NCBI GenBank assembly: GCA_017651425.1
Contig: JAGCCZ010000004.1
Span: 1 to 64,000, forward strand
Reading direction: 5' to 3'
Length of the DNA stretch: 64,000 bases
Source of the DNA: Bacteroidales bacterium
GTDB taxonomy: Bacteria > Bacteroidota > Bacteroidia > Bacteroidales > WCHB1-69
In this document: positions 32,778 to 41,948 of the stretch, in pieces
Layout of the letters: the number at the start of each line of letters is the position of its first letter
How positions within the stretch are numbered: the stretch's first letter is position 1
Made by a program: the position numbers and the translations under genes
Notes under the pieces: model-generated
Database searches by the model: none
The model's input: the letters and a program-made list of their open reading frames with translations, nothing else
What the model was told of the DNA's origin: nothing

Positions 32778-33317
32778 TTATCCGATTATAACGGCCGTAT
32801 GACCGGTATATGCCAAAAAGTTGTCGAGAATTTTCGGCATCGGAAGTTTCAGGAAGCAGGTGGTGGTGCCATCGGTGCAGCCGAGCTCGGTGCGTGCCGC
32901 CACATCTCGGTCGATAACCAAGGTGACCTGTTGGTCCATATCGTTGATGAGGCTCAGCATCGTGGTGGCGCCCATGCGCGTGCCCAACTTCTCCCACAAC
33001 ATCTCTGTGGGGGCAAACGAGACACGAGGCACGCCCAGCGCACCGCAGAAGTCGCGCGTCACGAAAGGCTTCTCCGCCGCAGTGACATACAGGTAGAACA
33101 CGGTCTGCTGCCGATTGCAAAGAAAGATGGTTTTCACCACGGGGCACCCTAACCCCTTGGAAATATGCACACAGCTCTCCATGGTAGTGCCATCATCCGT
33201 GTCCACCCGCCCGAACTCGACACCAAGTTTCTCCAACGTCTCATAAATCCGCCTCTGGGTGTCCGTTTCGAACTCCACAGGTGCCTCTTTCTTTATTTCA
33301 CTTACGAAAAATGTCAT
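32778..33317 (-). CDS. YbaK/ProX-type aminoacyl-tRNA deacylase
   Basis: A single-domain YbaK/prolyl-tRNA-synthetase-associated protein of 179 aa. The domain runs about 20-175: VDTDDGTTMESC, CPVVKTIFLCNRQQTVFYLYV with the conserved Lys, and GATTMLSLINDMDQQVTLVID. Free-standing members (ProXp, PrdX) clear mischarged tRNA such as Ala-tRNA-Pro. It is monocistronic. The gap to gpsA (32592-32777) is very AT-rich and contains a weak CATGAAAA/TTTTCATG dyad. Confidence 0.82.
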   Translation of the reverse strand: MTFFVSEIKKEAPVEFETDTQRRIYETLEKLGVEFGRVDTDDGTTMESCVHISKGLGCPVVKTIFLCNRQQTVFYLYVTAAEKPFVTRDFCGALGVPRVSFAPTEMLWEKLGTRMGATTMLSLINDMDQQVTLVIDRDVAARTELGCTDGTTTCFLKLPMPKILDNFLAYTGHTAVIIG

Positions 33318-33372
33318 GTTTATTCTTTTATTTTACTGATATTCAATTATATGTAATGATATTTGAGCGGGA

Positions 33373-33380
33373 CAAAGATA
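33373..33380 (-). promoter_or_regulatory. -7 element for the YbaK-like gene
   Basis: TATCTTTG on the minus strand, 56 nt upstream of the start at 33317. Confidence 0.5.
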
Positions 33381-33445
33381 GTAAATTTTATCATCTAACA
33401 ATATCTCTTATCTTGTTTTCGTTTTATTATTGTAAAAATTGTGTT

Positions 33446-34135
33446 ATGAAAATATTAAATAATGTATTATCGTTGTTTTATCCAAGGCTATGCGCAGGCT
33501 GCGGCGACGCACTGCAGCATCATGAAGCGTGTCTGTGCCTTCACTGTCAGCTGCATCTCCCGGAGACCAATTTCCACAAGGAACACGACAATCCGCTAAA
33601 ATTGGTCTTTGCGGGGCGAGTAAAGGTGGAAGAGGTGGCGGCGCTGCTCTATTACAAAAAAGGAACCTCAACCCAGCACATCCTGCACAATCTCAAATAC
33701 AACGGACAGAAGGAACTGGGCGATTTTCTCGGGGCCTATTACGGGCGGCAGTTGGCTATGGAACCGCGCTTTCAGGAGATCGACACCATTATTCCGATTC
33801 CACTGCATCCGCGCAAGGAACGGAAACGCGGCTACAACCAGAGCGAGTGGATTGCAAAGGGATTGAGTCGCGGGATGGGAATCCCCTATCGCACGGATGT
33901 GCTGGTGCGCACACATTTCACGGAGACACAAACGCGAAAAAGCCGCTTTAACCGGTGGGAAAACGTGAAGGAGGTCTTTGTGGTGCAAAACGGCGAGAAG
34001 GTCAAAGGACAGCACCTGTTAGTCTGCGACGACGTGCTGACCACCGGTGCCACCACGGAGGCAGCTGTCCGGCAGCTTCTCGAAATAGAGGGCGTGCGCG
34101 TCAGCGTGGTGACATTGGCGACAGCAACACATTAG
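33446..34135 (+). CDS. ComF family phosphoribosyltransferase-like protein
   Basis: A protein of 229 aa. An N-terminal zinc-ribbon-like cysteine cluster (CAGC, CLCLHC; about 17-36) precedes a type I phosphoribosyltransferase fold. The PRPP-binding motif is LLVCDDVLTTGATTEAAV (about 190-207). IDTIIPIPLHPRKERKRGYNQSE, here as IIPIPLHPRKERKRGYNQSE, is the ComF signature near 114-135. ComF acts in DNA uptake in competent bacteria, but the family is widespread and its Bacteroidota role is unproven. The start is the ATG at 33446; the longer upstream frame has no family match. It converges on mutS2 with a 2-nt gap. Confidence 0.85.
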   Translation: MKILNNVLSLFYPRLCAGCGDALQHHEACLCLHCQLHLPETNFHKEHDNPLKLVFAGRVKVEEVAALLYYKKGTSTQHILHNLKYNGQKELGDFLGAYYGRQLAMEPRFQEIDTIIPIPLHPRKERKRGYNQSEWIAKGLSRGMGIPYRTDVLVRTHFTETQTRKSRFNRWENVKEVFVVQNGEKVKGQHLLVCDDVLTTGATTEAAVRQLLEIEGVRVSVVTLATATH

Positions 34136-34137
34136 CC

Positions 34138-36606
34138 TTAACCGTTTGCCATTTTCACCACGGTAATCCCACTGCCGCCCATTTCGAGGATCTCGTCTTC
34201 AAAAGATTCCACATCGCTGCGGCGGGTGAGCTGCTGGCGCACCACCTGACGCAGGATGCCGTTGCCCTTGCCGTGGAGGATGCGCACATAGCGGATGCTC
34301 AGCAATGTCGCCTCGTCAAGGTAGTCGGACAGGATGGGCAACAGCTCGTCCACGCGCATGCCGCGCACATCGAGGGTGGACTCAAATGCCGCCAACCGCT
34401 TGTTCATCGCGTCGGCGAGCGAGCCTTGGTCGAAGCGGACCACACTCCCGCGGCGCACCTCCCGAGCCTCTTTCTTGCTGATTTTCGCCAATTTGCGAAT
34501 GTCCGTGCGAAAAGAGATGGAGTTGAACGCGATGGTCGCATCGTTGCCATTGATGGCCGTGACCTCGCCCGTGACTTGCATGTCGGCCATGAATACCGAA
34601 TCGCCCACGCGAATGGTGGTGTCCTCCACGGGCTGTTCCTCCTTCTTGGGACGCGGCTTGGACAGCTTCACCGGCACAATGGGCTTGAGTGTCTCCTCCT
34701 GCTCGATGGAGGTGATCTCCTCCTGCAACTCCTGCTTGAGCTTGCCCACGTTCTCGCGCGCTTTCTTGGTCCGCTCGGCATCAGCCTTGGCCTCCTTGAT
34801 TTCGCGGATAGTCTTCTCTATCACTTTGTTGGCACTCTCCACAATCGTGTTGGCCTGGTTCTTGGCCTTTTGGAGAATCTCCTTGCGCTGCTTGTCAAGC
34901 TCGGAGAACTTCTCGGCATAGCCATCAATCATCTCGGCCAGCTGGTCATCGGCGGCATGGACCTGTTTTAACATTTTTTCAGTCTTCAAGCGCATGATCT
35001 CTATCTCCTCCAACTTGCGCTCATAGTCGATTTGTGCGGTGCCCGACTTGGCGATGGCATTGTCGATGATGCGGTTGTCCAAGCCGATATGGCGGGCAAT
35101 TTCGTATGTAAAGGAGCTGCCCGGCTTGCCGATTTTCAATGTATAGAGCGGCTTAAGCGCCTGAGTGTCATAGAGCATCGCACCGTTCTCGGCCTCGGGA
35201 TGGCTGTCGGGAAACATCTTGAGATTGCCATAATGCGTGGTGATAATGCCGAAAGCATTTTTGGCATAGAAACTCTCAAGAATTGCTTCGGCCAATGCAC
35301 CACCCAACGTGGGCTCCGTACCCGACCCGAACTCGTCTATTAAAAAAAGTGAATTTGAATCAAGGTTGTCGTCCATGGCCTTGAGGTTCGACAAATGGGA
35401 GCTGTAGGTGCTGAGGTCGTTTTCGATGGACTGCTCGTCGCCGATGTCGATGAAGAGGCTGTGGAACATGCCCATGTCGGAGGTGCTCTGCATGGAGACG
35501 AGCAGGCCGCATTGCATCATGTATTGCTGTAGTCCGACGCATTTCAGGCAGACAGATTTGCCGCCGGCGTTTGGTCCGGAGATAATGAGGATGCGCTGCT
35601 CCTGGGAGAGGGCGACATCAAGAGGCACCACCTTGCGGGAGGTCCGCTTCAGGGAGAGATGCAGCAGCGGATGGAGGGCCTGCTGCCAATTGACCATCGG
35701 TTTGTCATGGACATGCGGCAGCGAACCGTCAATGTCGATGGCCAACAGAGCTTTGGCACGCAGAAAGTCGTAGCGACCCATTAGCTGCTGGACCTCCAAC
35801 AGTTCCGGAATAGCAGGCCGTATCTGATTGGAAAGCTCGGTGAGGATGCGAACCACTTCGCGCTGTTCGGCATTTTGGAGGTCGCGCAGCTCGTTGTTGG
35901 CATCGAAAACCTCCGTGGGCTCGATAAAGACAGTCTGGCCGGTGGCCGACTCGTCGTGGACGAAACCCTTGAGCCGCCTTTTGAACTGCGCGGCAACGGG
36001 TATGCAGAGACGGCCGTTGCGAACCGTCATCTCGGCATCCTCTTTCACGAGGCCGTCTTGCTTGGCGGCGGTGAGAATCTTGCGAATCTGGCGGTCGGCA
36101 GCATTGGAGATGCGGTTGATCTCGCTTTTGATGCGGGCAAGCTCGTCGGAGGCATTGTCTCGCAGATTCCCCTTGTCGTCGAGCACACGGTTGATGGCCG
36201 CGGTGAGCTCGCGCTGCAGGGGCATCTCCTCGCACAACGACCACAAATACGGGTAACGCTTCTCTTCACGGCGCACCTTGAGATAGACATAAATGGCGGT
36301 CATGGTGGCAATGAAACCGCGCAGACACGCCAGCTCCTCCAACTCAATGTAGGTGCCCTCGGTGTGCAGACGTTTCAGCTCGGCACGCAGGTCGTGGTAC
36401 TCCTGTGCTGGAAACGGGTCATCGAAGAGCAGCAGCTGCCGCATCTCCTCCACACTCTCCAACTCGGGCATCAGCCCGTCAATGTCTGTTCGGAAACGGA
36501 TGTCATCCACGAATCCGCGCCCTAACGGACTGAGACAGTGGCCTAACAACAGTTGTCGTATGGTTGTGAATCCTATTTTATCTTCAAAATTATCGGGATA
36601 AAGCAC
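34138..36606 (-). CDS. mutS2: MutS2 family ATPase with Smr domain
   Basis: A protein of 822 aa. The MutS-like core and clamp region occupy about 1-310. The ATPase domain has Walker A GPNAGGKS (about 344-351) and Walker B FLIDEFGSGTEP (near 420). The long coiled coil and KOW-like segment extend to about 700. The C-terminal Smr nuclease domain is about 745-822 (LDVRGMRVDELL, RILHGKGNGILR). In other bacteria MutS2 suppresses recombination or splits collided ribosomes. The Smr catalytic-type motifs LDVRG and HGKG are both intact. Confidence 0.92.
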   Translation of the reverse strand: MLYPDNFEDKIGFTTIRQLLLGHCLSPLGRGFVDDIRFRTDIDGLMPELESVEEMRQLLLFDDPFPAQEYHDLRAELKRLHTEGTYIELEELACLRGFIATMTAIYVYLKVRREEKRYPYLWSLCEEMPLQRELTAAINRVLDDKGNLRDNASDELARIKSEINRISNAADRQIRKILTAAKQDGLVKEDAEMTVRNGRLCIPVAAQFKRRLKGFVHDESATGQTVFIEPTEVFDANNELRDLQNAEQREVVRILTELSNQIRPAIPELLEVQQLMGRYDFLRAKALLAIDIDGSLPHVHDKPMVNWQQALHPLLHLSLKRTSRKVVPLDVALSQEQRILIISGPNAGGKSVCLKCVGLQQYMMQCGLLVSMQSTSDMGMFHSLFIDIGDEQSIENDLSTYSSHLSNLKAMDDNLDSNSLFLIDEFGSGTEPTLGGALAEAILESFYAKNAFGIITTHYGNLKMFPDSHPEAENGAMLYDTQALKPLYTLKIGKPGSSFTYEIARHIGLDNRIIDNAIAKSGTAQIDYERKLEEIEIMRLKTEKMLKQVHAADDQLAEMIDGYAEKFSELDKQRKEILQKAKNQANTIVESANKVIEKTIREIKEAKADAERTKKARENVGKLKQELQEEITSIEQEETLKPIVPVKLSKPRPKKEEQPVEDTTIRVGDSVFMADMQVTGEVTAINGNDATIAFNSISFRTDIRKLAKISKKEAREVRRGSVVRFDQGSLADAMNKRLAAFESTLDVRGMRVDELLPILSDYLDEATLLSIRYVRILHGKGNGILRQVVRQQLTRRSDVESFEDEILEMGGSGITVVKMANG

Positions 36607-36730
36607 GAGAGTAATTATTATGTTGCTAAATTATCGAATTGATTATGCCGAAGTTCAAGAGCAAAGACGATGATGACAAAATGCTACATGTTTATATTAT
36701 AAATGAGCAATCAACTGAAACTGCTAACCG

Positions 36731-38044
36731 CTAATCACCAAACAGGGTGGCGGCGGTGCAGTCTTTGACAGCCACATCGATATATTCGCCGATTTGGTGG
36801 TTGCCTTTCGGGAAAATGATGACCTTGTTCTGGCTGTTGCGGCCGTACAAGTAGTCGGCAGAACGCTTGGAAGCGCCTTCCACCAGCACGCGAAAGGTCT
36901 TGCCAAGGTCGCGCTGGTTGCTCACGAGCGACAGTTCGCCTTGCAGGGCGATGATCTCCTCCAAGCGGCGGGTCTTCTCCTCGTCGGGCACATCGTCGGC
37001 ATAGCGCTTGGCAGAGAGGGTGCCGCCGCGTTCGGAGTATTTGAACATGTAGGCATATTCGTAGCCCACCTCGCGCATCACCTCCAACGTTTGCTGATGG
37101 TCTTCCAATGTTTCGCCGCAAAAACCGGCGATGATGTCGGTGGAGATGGCGCAATCGGGCATCAGCTCCTTGATTTTACGCACGCGGCCCATGTAGTAGT
37201 CGCGGGTATAACTGCGGTTCATGCGCTTGAGCACGGCGTCGCTGCCGGATTGGACGGGCAGGTGTATATACTTGCAGATGTTGTCATAACGGGCGATGGT
37301 CTCTATGAGCTCATCGGAAATATCCTTGGGATGGGATGTGGCGAAACGCACGCGCAGGTCGGGCGACAGGTCGGCCACGGCAGCCATGAGCTTGGCAAAG
37401 GTCATCTCCCCTACCCTATCGTCTTCCCAATGGTAGGAGTTGACGTTTTGTCCCAGGAGGGTGACCTCCTTGAAGCCGTCGCGGAGAAGCTGCTCCACCT
37501 CGCCGAGGATGGTTTTGGGGCTGCGGCTGCGTTCGCGCCCACGGGTGTAGGGCACCACGCAGTAGGAACAGAAATTGTTGCAGCCGCGCATGATGGAGAC
37601 ATACGCGGAGACACCATTCACGTCGTATCGCACGGGAATGATGTCCTCGTAGGTCTCCTCCTCGGAGAGCATAACGTTGAAACGCGGCCCTTGGTTTCGC
37701 GAGTCGGCAATAAGCTGCGGCAGCGAACGATAGGCGTCCGGACCGGCGATGAAGTCGAGAACTGGCTCGGTTTGCAGGAGTTCCTCCTTCATGCGCTCAG
37801 CCATGCAGCCCAAAAGTCCCACCTGCATGCCATGGTGGCGGCGCTTTAGGGATTCCAACTCCTGAAGGCGCTTGTGGATGCGCTGTTCTGCCTTCTCGCG
37901 GATGGAACAGGTGTTGATGAGGACCAAATCAGCCTCTTCCACCTCTTTGGTCACCTCGAACATGTCTTTGAGAATAGCCGCAACGACCTCACTGTCAGCG
38001 AAATTCATCTGACAACCATACGTTTCTATGTATAACTTTTTCAT
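36731..38044 (-). CDS. miaB: tRNA-2-methylthio-N6-dimethylallyladenosine synthase
   Basis: A radical-SAM methylthiotransferase of 437 aa that converts i6A37 to ms2i6A37 in tRNAs reading UNN codons. The N-terminal UPF0004 domain has the three cluster cysteines in YGCQMNFADSE, INTCSIREKAE and LLGCMAER. The radical SAM motif is CNNFCSYC (C-x3-C-x2-C, near 157-164). A C-terminal TRAM domain ends near TLFGD. The start at 38044 begins exactly at the family N-terminus. A -7 element ends only 5 nt upstream, so the mRNA is probably leaderless or nearly so. Confidence 0.93.
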   Translation of the reverse strand: MKKLYIETYGCQMNFADSEVVAAILKDMFEVTKEVEEADLVLINTCSIREKAEQRIHKRLQELESLKRRHHGMQVGLLGCMAERMKEELLQTEPVLDFIAGPDAYRSLPQLIADSRNQGPRFNVMLSEEETYEDIIPVRYDVNGVSAYVSIMRGCNNFCSYCVVPYTRGRERSRSPKTILGEVEQLLRDGFKEVTLLGQNVNSYHWEDDRVGEMTFAKLMAAVADLSPDLRVRFATSHPKDISDELIETIARYDNICKYIHLPVQSGSDAVLKRMNRSYTRDYYMGRVRKIKELMPDCAISTDIIAGFCGETLEDHQQTLEVMREVGYEYAYMFKYSERGGTLSAKRYADDVPDEEKTRRLEEIIALQGELSLVSNQRDLGKTFRVLVEGASKRSADYLYGRNSQNKVIIFPKGNHQIGEYIDVAVKDCTAATLFGD

Positions 38045-38049
38045 AAATG

Positions 38050-38057
38050 CAAAAGTA
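38050..38057 (-). promoter_or_regulatory. -7 element for miaB
   Basis: TACTTTTG on the minus strand ends 5 nt before the miaB ATG, which implies a leaderless transcript. Confidence 0.55.
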
Positions 38058-38137
38058 CACAAAAAAAATTTCTGTACCTTTTTAAACCTTATTTTTCTTA
38101 AAAAATCTAATGGGCTCTTTTTTCACGATAAATTTTA

Positions 38138-38145
38138 TATTTTTG
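38138..38145 (+). promoter_or_regulatory. -7 element for lipoprotein gene 38196
   Basis: TATTTTTG, 50 nt upstream of the ATG. The sequence TTTTTGCAGCCT is repeated upstream of the tandem paralog at 39104. Confidence 0.65.
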
Positions 38146-38195
38146 CAGCCTTAAATTTGAAAACCTATTTTTAACAAACTTAAAACTTCAAAAAA

Positions 38196-39005
38196 ATGAA
38201 AAAACACCTTAGTTTGATTCTGATGGCCCTCGTTGCAGGCGCCATGATGTTCACCTCCTGCGGTAAGGAGCAATACACCATCACCGTTGGTGTCAACGAT
38301 GCTTCCATGGGTTCTGCTACCGGCGGCGGCAAGTATGATGTCAACACCGAAGTCACCCTCACCGCTACCCCCAACACGGGCTACGATTTCGTGAAGTGGA
38401 GCGACGGCAACACCGACAATCCTCGTACCGTTGTCGTGACCGCTGACGCTGAATACACCGCTATTTTCCAACGTCACGTTGTGAATGGCGCCACCATTTC
38501 TTTCCAAGGCAGCACTTGGACCGCAGCCAACCTCATCGGTTATGACTATTCTTCTGACGGCGGTTACATTACGTTCTATATGTTCAGAACCGCCAATGAT
38601 CAGAGCGATATCTATGTCCATGGTTACCTTCAAAGCACTCCTGGAACGTATGATTATGAGAGCTCCGGTCACGACATTTTCTACCTTTGCACCCCTGATC
38701 AGACCTATTATGACGCTGATGGCCTGCTGAGCAATGATGGTTCTACCGGCACTTATTATTTGTATGCTGCCAGCCCGAGCACCTTCACCGAGACTATCAG
38801 CGCTATTGACCTCAACAACAAGGTTATCAGCGGTTCTTGGTATGAAGACATGTTCAACCTCGAAGATTATGTGGCTGCTGGCCTTACCACTCCCTCCAAC
38901 CTCTATCCTCTCTCCTGCCAAATGGTTAACGCTACTTGGGTTTGGGGTCAATCTTCCAAGAATGCCCAAAAAGTCAAAGATTCCAAATTTCTTGCCGTGA
39001 GATAA
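38196..39005 (+). CDS. InlB-repeat lipoprotein, tandem paralog 1
   Basis: An exported lipoprotein of 269 aa: MKKHLSLILMALVAGAMMFTSC with lipidated Cys about 22. Residues 27-88 form a single InlB B-repeat/Listeria-Bacteroides type module (ASMGSATGGGKYDVNTEVTL, GYDFVKWSDGNTDNP). A beta-rich domain of about 170 residues follows, of no family I recognise. It shares its whole layout with the next gene (39160). It is a single-gene unit with its own promoter (38138) and a strong terminator (39027-39056). It is probably a surface or periplasmic lipoprotein. Confidence 0.75.
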   Translation: MKKHLSLILMALVAGAMMFTSCGKEQYTITVGVNDASMGSATGGGKYDVNTEVTLTATPNTGYDFVKWSDGNTDNPRTVVVTADAEYTAIFQRHVVNGATISFQGSTWTAANLIGYDYSSDGGYITFYMFRTANDQSDIYVHGYLQSTPGTYDYESSGHDIFYLCTPDQTYYDADGLLSNDGSTGTYYLYAASPSTFTETISAIDLNNKVISGSWYEDMFNLEDYVAAGLTTPSNLYPLSCQMVNATWVWGQSSKNAQKVKDSKFLAVR

Positions 39006-39026
39006 TTATCACGCAAATTTCTATAG

Positions 39027-39056
39027 AAAAAGGTCGCTTCGTGCGACCTTTTTTTT
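39027..39056 (+). terminator. Terminator of lipoprotein gene 38196
   Basis: AGGTCGC (39031-39037) pairs with GCGACCT (39043-39049), with a TTCGT loop and a seven-T run (39050-39056). Confidence 0.9.
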
Positions 39057-39103
39057 ATGCAAAAAAATTTATTCACATTTTAATTTCGGACTTATAAAAT
39101 GAC

Positions 39104-39111
39104 TATTTTTG
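39104..39111 (+). promoter_or_regulatory. -7 element for lipoprotein gene 39160
   Basis: TATTTTTG, 48 nt upstream of the ATG at 39160. Confidence 0.65.
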
Positions 39112-39159
39112 CAGCCTGATTTCATATCCGTTTTTCTATTAACCATTAACCTAACCTAT

Positions 39160-39966
39160 ATGAAAAACATTCTTTTCCTGATGACGACAGTCATAGCTAC
39201 CGTCGTGCTGTTTTGGGGCTGCAAGAAAGACCAATACACCATCACCGTTAGCGTGAACGACCCCGAAATGGGCGGCGTGACGGGCGGCGGCAAGTATGAT
39301 GTCAACACCGCCATCACGCTGTCGGCAATTCCCAAAAACGGATACGTTTTCGTGAAATGGGACGACGGCAACACCGACAATCCCCGGAATATCGTCGTCA
39401 CCCAGGATGCCATCCGCACCGCCATTTTTGACGAAGGAGGCGTTACGGTCACCTTCCAGAACAAATCCTGGAAAGCCGCCGACATCATCAACACCAACAG
39501 CCCGTCCAGCAACTACCTGCAGCTGGAAATCCACAAGACCGCCAACGACGATAACGACATCTTCCTGTTGGGCACCATCACCAAGGAAGTTGGCAAACAT
39601 ACATTCGAGAGCAGCCAAGGCGACTACTTCACCTACATAGACCCTAACCAGACTTGGGTGGATGAAGAGGGCGTCATCATCGATCAAAACGGCGCCGCCC
39701 ATCCCGGTACAAAATATTATGTGTGGCAAGTCGCGGAAAACTCTTTCGTGGAAAAGATCACAGCCCTTGACATCAACGCCAAGACCATCGACGCCGAATG
39801 GTCCGAGAACCTTTTCAGCATCTACGACTACGTTGAACACAACGGAACCCCTTCCGCCTACTATCCGCTGACTTGTAAGATGCGGAAGGCCTCCTGGGAA
39901 TGGGGAACCGCCACAAAGGAAATCGAACCTGTCAACGCCAAAACGGGCCTCCTTTCCGTCAACTAA
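39160..39966 (+). CDS. InlB-repeat lipoprotein, tandem paralog 2
   Basis: A lipoprotein of 268 aa (MKNILFLMTTVIATVVLFWGC, lipidated Cys about 21). It is collinear with the 38196 product. The InlB-type module has near-identical blocks (GGGKYDVNTAITL, VKWDDGNTDNP). The C-terminal domain matches at FQNKSWKAADI versus FQGSTWTAANL, KTANDDNDIFLLG versus RTANDQSDIYVHG, and SIYDYVEHNGTPSAYYPL versus NLEDYVAAGLTTPSNLYPL. The two arose by tandem duplication and have diverged. The start is the ATG at 39160, downstream of the promoter. No terminator is obvious after it. Confidence 0.75.
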   Translation: MKNILFLMTTVIATVVLFWGCKKDQYTITVSVNDPEMGGVTGGGKYDVNTAITLSAIPKNGYVFVKWDDGNTDNPRNIVVTQDAIRTAIFDEGGVTVTFQNKSWKAADIINTNSPSSNYLQLEIHKTANDDNDIFLLGTITKEVGKHTFESSQGDYFTYIDPNQTWVDEEGVIIDQNGAAHPGTKYYVWQVAENSFVEKITALDINAKTIDAEWSENLFSIYDYVEHNGTPSAYYPLTCKMRKASWEWGTATKEIEPVNAKTGLLSVN

Positions 39967-40034
39967 ACCTTCTTTGTCTCATTATTCAAAGAGGGACGTT
40001 CAAAACATGTTTCCTATTATTTTTTTACAATAAG

Positions 40035-40478
40035 ATGAAAAAAATCATTTTTTTGCTCTCTCTCCTTGCGCTGGTGATTCTCTTTGCCAGCTGTAATATC
40101 GATGAGAAGAAAGCCCGGAAAGTGGGCTACGACTATGCTTTCGCCATGGCCAACTACCAAGTGGACGAAGCCGCAAAATACGCAACCGAGGAGACACGGC
40201 AAACCACTCTCGTTTTGGCCAAAAATTACACAGCAGCCGTGGGCGAAGAGTATGTGAAGAGTGATACTCCTGCCAAATTGGAAACGGTGGATTTCACCCG
40301 CATCGATGACACCACTGCCATTATGAACTTTCACAAGACCACTCCCATAAAAGATACCCGCTTTTCCCTGCTACTGCGCAAGCGTAATGGCCAGTGGATG
40401 GCACACGACACGATACCGACAATGACAAAAACGCCAGAGGCTGAAGAGAATGCCGCTCCTGAAGACACGGCACGGTAG
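40035..40478 (+). CDS. Small lipoprotein, DUF4878-like
   Basis: A lipoprotein of 147 aa with signal MKKIIFLLSLLALVILFASC (Cys20). It is followed by a small alpha+beta domain: ARKVGYDYAFAMANYQVDEAAKYAT, then beta strands ending LLLRKRNGQWMAHD. The shape resembles NTF2-like/DUF4878 lipoproteins of Bacteroidota. The tail is acidic and disordered (TPEAEENAAPEDTAR). It converges on the Fe-S protein gene with an 8-nt gap. Function unknown. Confidence 0.6.
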   Translation: MKKIIFLLSLLALVILFASCNIDEKKARKVGYDYAFAMANYQVDEAAKYATEETRQTTLVLAKNYTAAVGEEYVKSDTPAKLETVDFTRIDDTTAIMNFHKTTPIKDTRFSLLLRKRNGQWMAHDTIPTMTKTPEAEENAAPEDTAR

Positions 40479-40486
40479 TGAAAGAA

Positions 40487-41776
40487 TTATAAAACCAGCG
40501 CGTCGGCAACCACCTCGGCGAGGGATTTGATTTCAACGTTGAGCTTGTACTCGTGGTTGAGTTGATTGAGTTGATCAACACAGTTGTGGCACGGGGTGAT
40601 GACAACCTGTGCGCCCGTGGCCTTGATCTGGTCAGCCTTGATCTGACCCACCTTGAGGCGGCGTTCGTTGTATTCGCTCATGGCGAGCATGCCGCCGCCA
40701 CCTCCGCAACAGAAGTTGTCACTGCCTGTGGGACTCATCTCGACGAGTTCGGGCACCACCTGGCGCGTCACATAGCGCAGTGAGTTGTACAGACCGCCGT
40801 TGCGCACAATGTTACATGGGTCGTGAATGGTGTATTTCTTGGTGTTAAGGTTCTTATCGACCTTGATGCGCCCCGTCTTGATGTAGTCCTCTAAAACCTC
40901 AATGAGGGTGACCATCTTGAAGTCGGGGTGCGACTTGAGGTAGTTGGGGGCTTCCCAGCGGAGGGCACGCGAGCCGTGACCACACTCGCCCAGCACAAGC
41001 GTGTTGCATTTCAGCTTGTGAACCTCATCGAACATGTGCTTGGCGATGGCGGTGGCCTCTTCGTCGTTGCCGGAGAAATAGCCGTAGTTGGTCACGTCGT
41101 ACATCTCCGTGGAGAGTGTCCAGCTGGCACCGGCGGCATAGAAGATCTTGGCGGCAGCGGCAATGGAGAGCGGGAAGAACTTGGGCTCGCGGGGATTGAG
41201 CGTGTAGAGGATGTCCACTCCTTCCTTGTTGAGAGGGATGACGGCATCCTCGCCTATTTCGTCCTGCAAGTCCTCCTGCATCCACTCGATGGTATCGACA
41301 AAATCCTCCGTGGGAATGGCCATGTTGTTGCCCGTCTGGATGGCCGCATCGACGGTGGCCTGGAGCGATTGGGGCACATAGCCCATGGCGGCCAGCATGC
41401 GGCGGCCCGTACGCACCACGAAAGGTATGTCCACACCGATGGAGCAGTGCTTCACACAACGTCCGCACATGGTGCAGGCCCCGAAGAGAGAGTCCACCAT
41501 CTCGGTGATGGTCGCCTCGTCCAAATCGCGGGCATGCGTCAGCTTGGGAGCGGTGCGGCCCAACAATGTGCAATAACGGCGATAGATGGAGGAGACCATA
41601 TCAACCTTCTTGCCGGGAATGTATTTCGATTCCTGAAAGGTTTTGTAGAAAAGGCAGCTGGTCTCGCACAACCCGCAATGCACGCAGGCGTTGAGGTGTG
41701 TGAGCAGTTTGCTGTCGGTGAATTTTGTCAGAATGTCAATGGCTTTCTGGACTTTCTCGGGTGCGGGCTCTGTCAT
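40487..41776 (-). CDS. (Fe-S)-binding heterodisulfide-reductase-like protein
   Basis: A protein of 429 aa. Two N-terminal [4Fe-4S] ferredoxin motifs are CVHCGLCETSC (about 31-41) and CTMCGRCVKHC (about 100-110). The C-terminal part carries one canonical CCG motif (DPCNIVRNGG ... NFCCGGGGG ... TPCHNC) and a more degenerate first repeat (GECGHGSRAL). This is the HdrC-HdrB/DsrK/GlcF-type architecture for electron transfer coupled to disulfide or quinone chemistry. The partner is unknown; no flavoprotein or cytochrome gene is adjacent. The start is set at MTEPAPEKV; upstream codons run into the promoter. Confidence 0.8.
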   Translation of the reverse strand: MTEPAPEKVQKAIDILTKFTDSKLLTHLNACVHCGLCETSCLFYKTFQESKYIPGKKVDMVSSIYRRYCTLLGRTAPKLTHARDLDEATITEMVDSLFGACTMCGRCVKHCSIGVDIPFVVRTGRRMLAAMGYVPQSLQATVDAAIQTGNNMAIPTEDFVDTIEWMQEDLQDEIGEDAVIPLNKEGVDILYTLNPREPKFFPLSIAAAAKIFYAAGASWTLSTEMYDVTNYGYFSGNDEEATAIAKHMFDEVHKLKCNTLVLGECGHGSRALRWEAPNYLKSHPDFKMVTLIEVLEDYIKTGRIKVDKNLNTKKYTIHDPCNIVRNGGLYNSLRYVTRQVVPELVEMSPTGSDNFCCGGGGGMLAMSEYNERRLKVGQIKADQIKATGAQVVITPCHNCVDQLNQLNHEYKLNVEIKSLAEVVADALVL

Positions 41777-41800
41777 GACGTCAAGTTTTGTTTGGAGCCG

Positions 41801-41808
41801 CAAAAATA
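41801..41808 (-). promoter_or_regulatory. -7 element for the Fe-S protein gene
   Basis: TATTTTTG on the minus strand, 25 nt upstream of the start at 41776. Confidence 0.6.
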
Positions 41809-41889
41809 CAAAAAATAGGGCCAAAGGCCCTGTGGTGATGGCCTACTCATGAAAAAAATGACATATTCCCGACATACCCATATTTTTCT

Positions 41890-41897
41890 TATTTTTG
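41890..41897 (+). promoter_or_regulatory. -7 element for the RND/MMPL gene
   Basis: TATTTTTG, 51 nt upstream of the TTG start at 41949. Confidence 0.6.
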
Positions 41898-41948
41898 CAG
41901 ATTTGAAAAATTTACGATAACTGTTCGCTATAAATATATTCTATCGGG

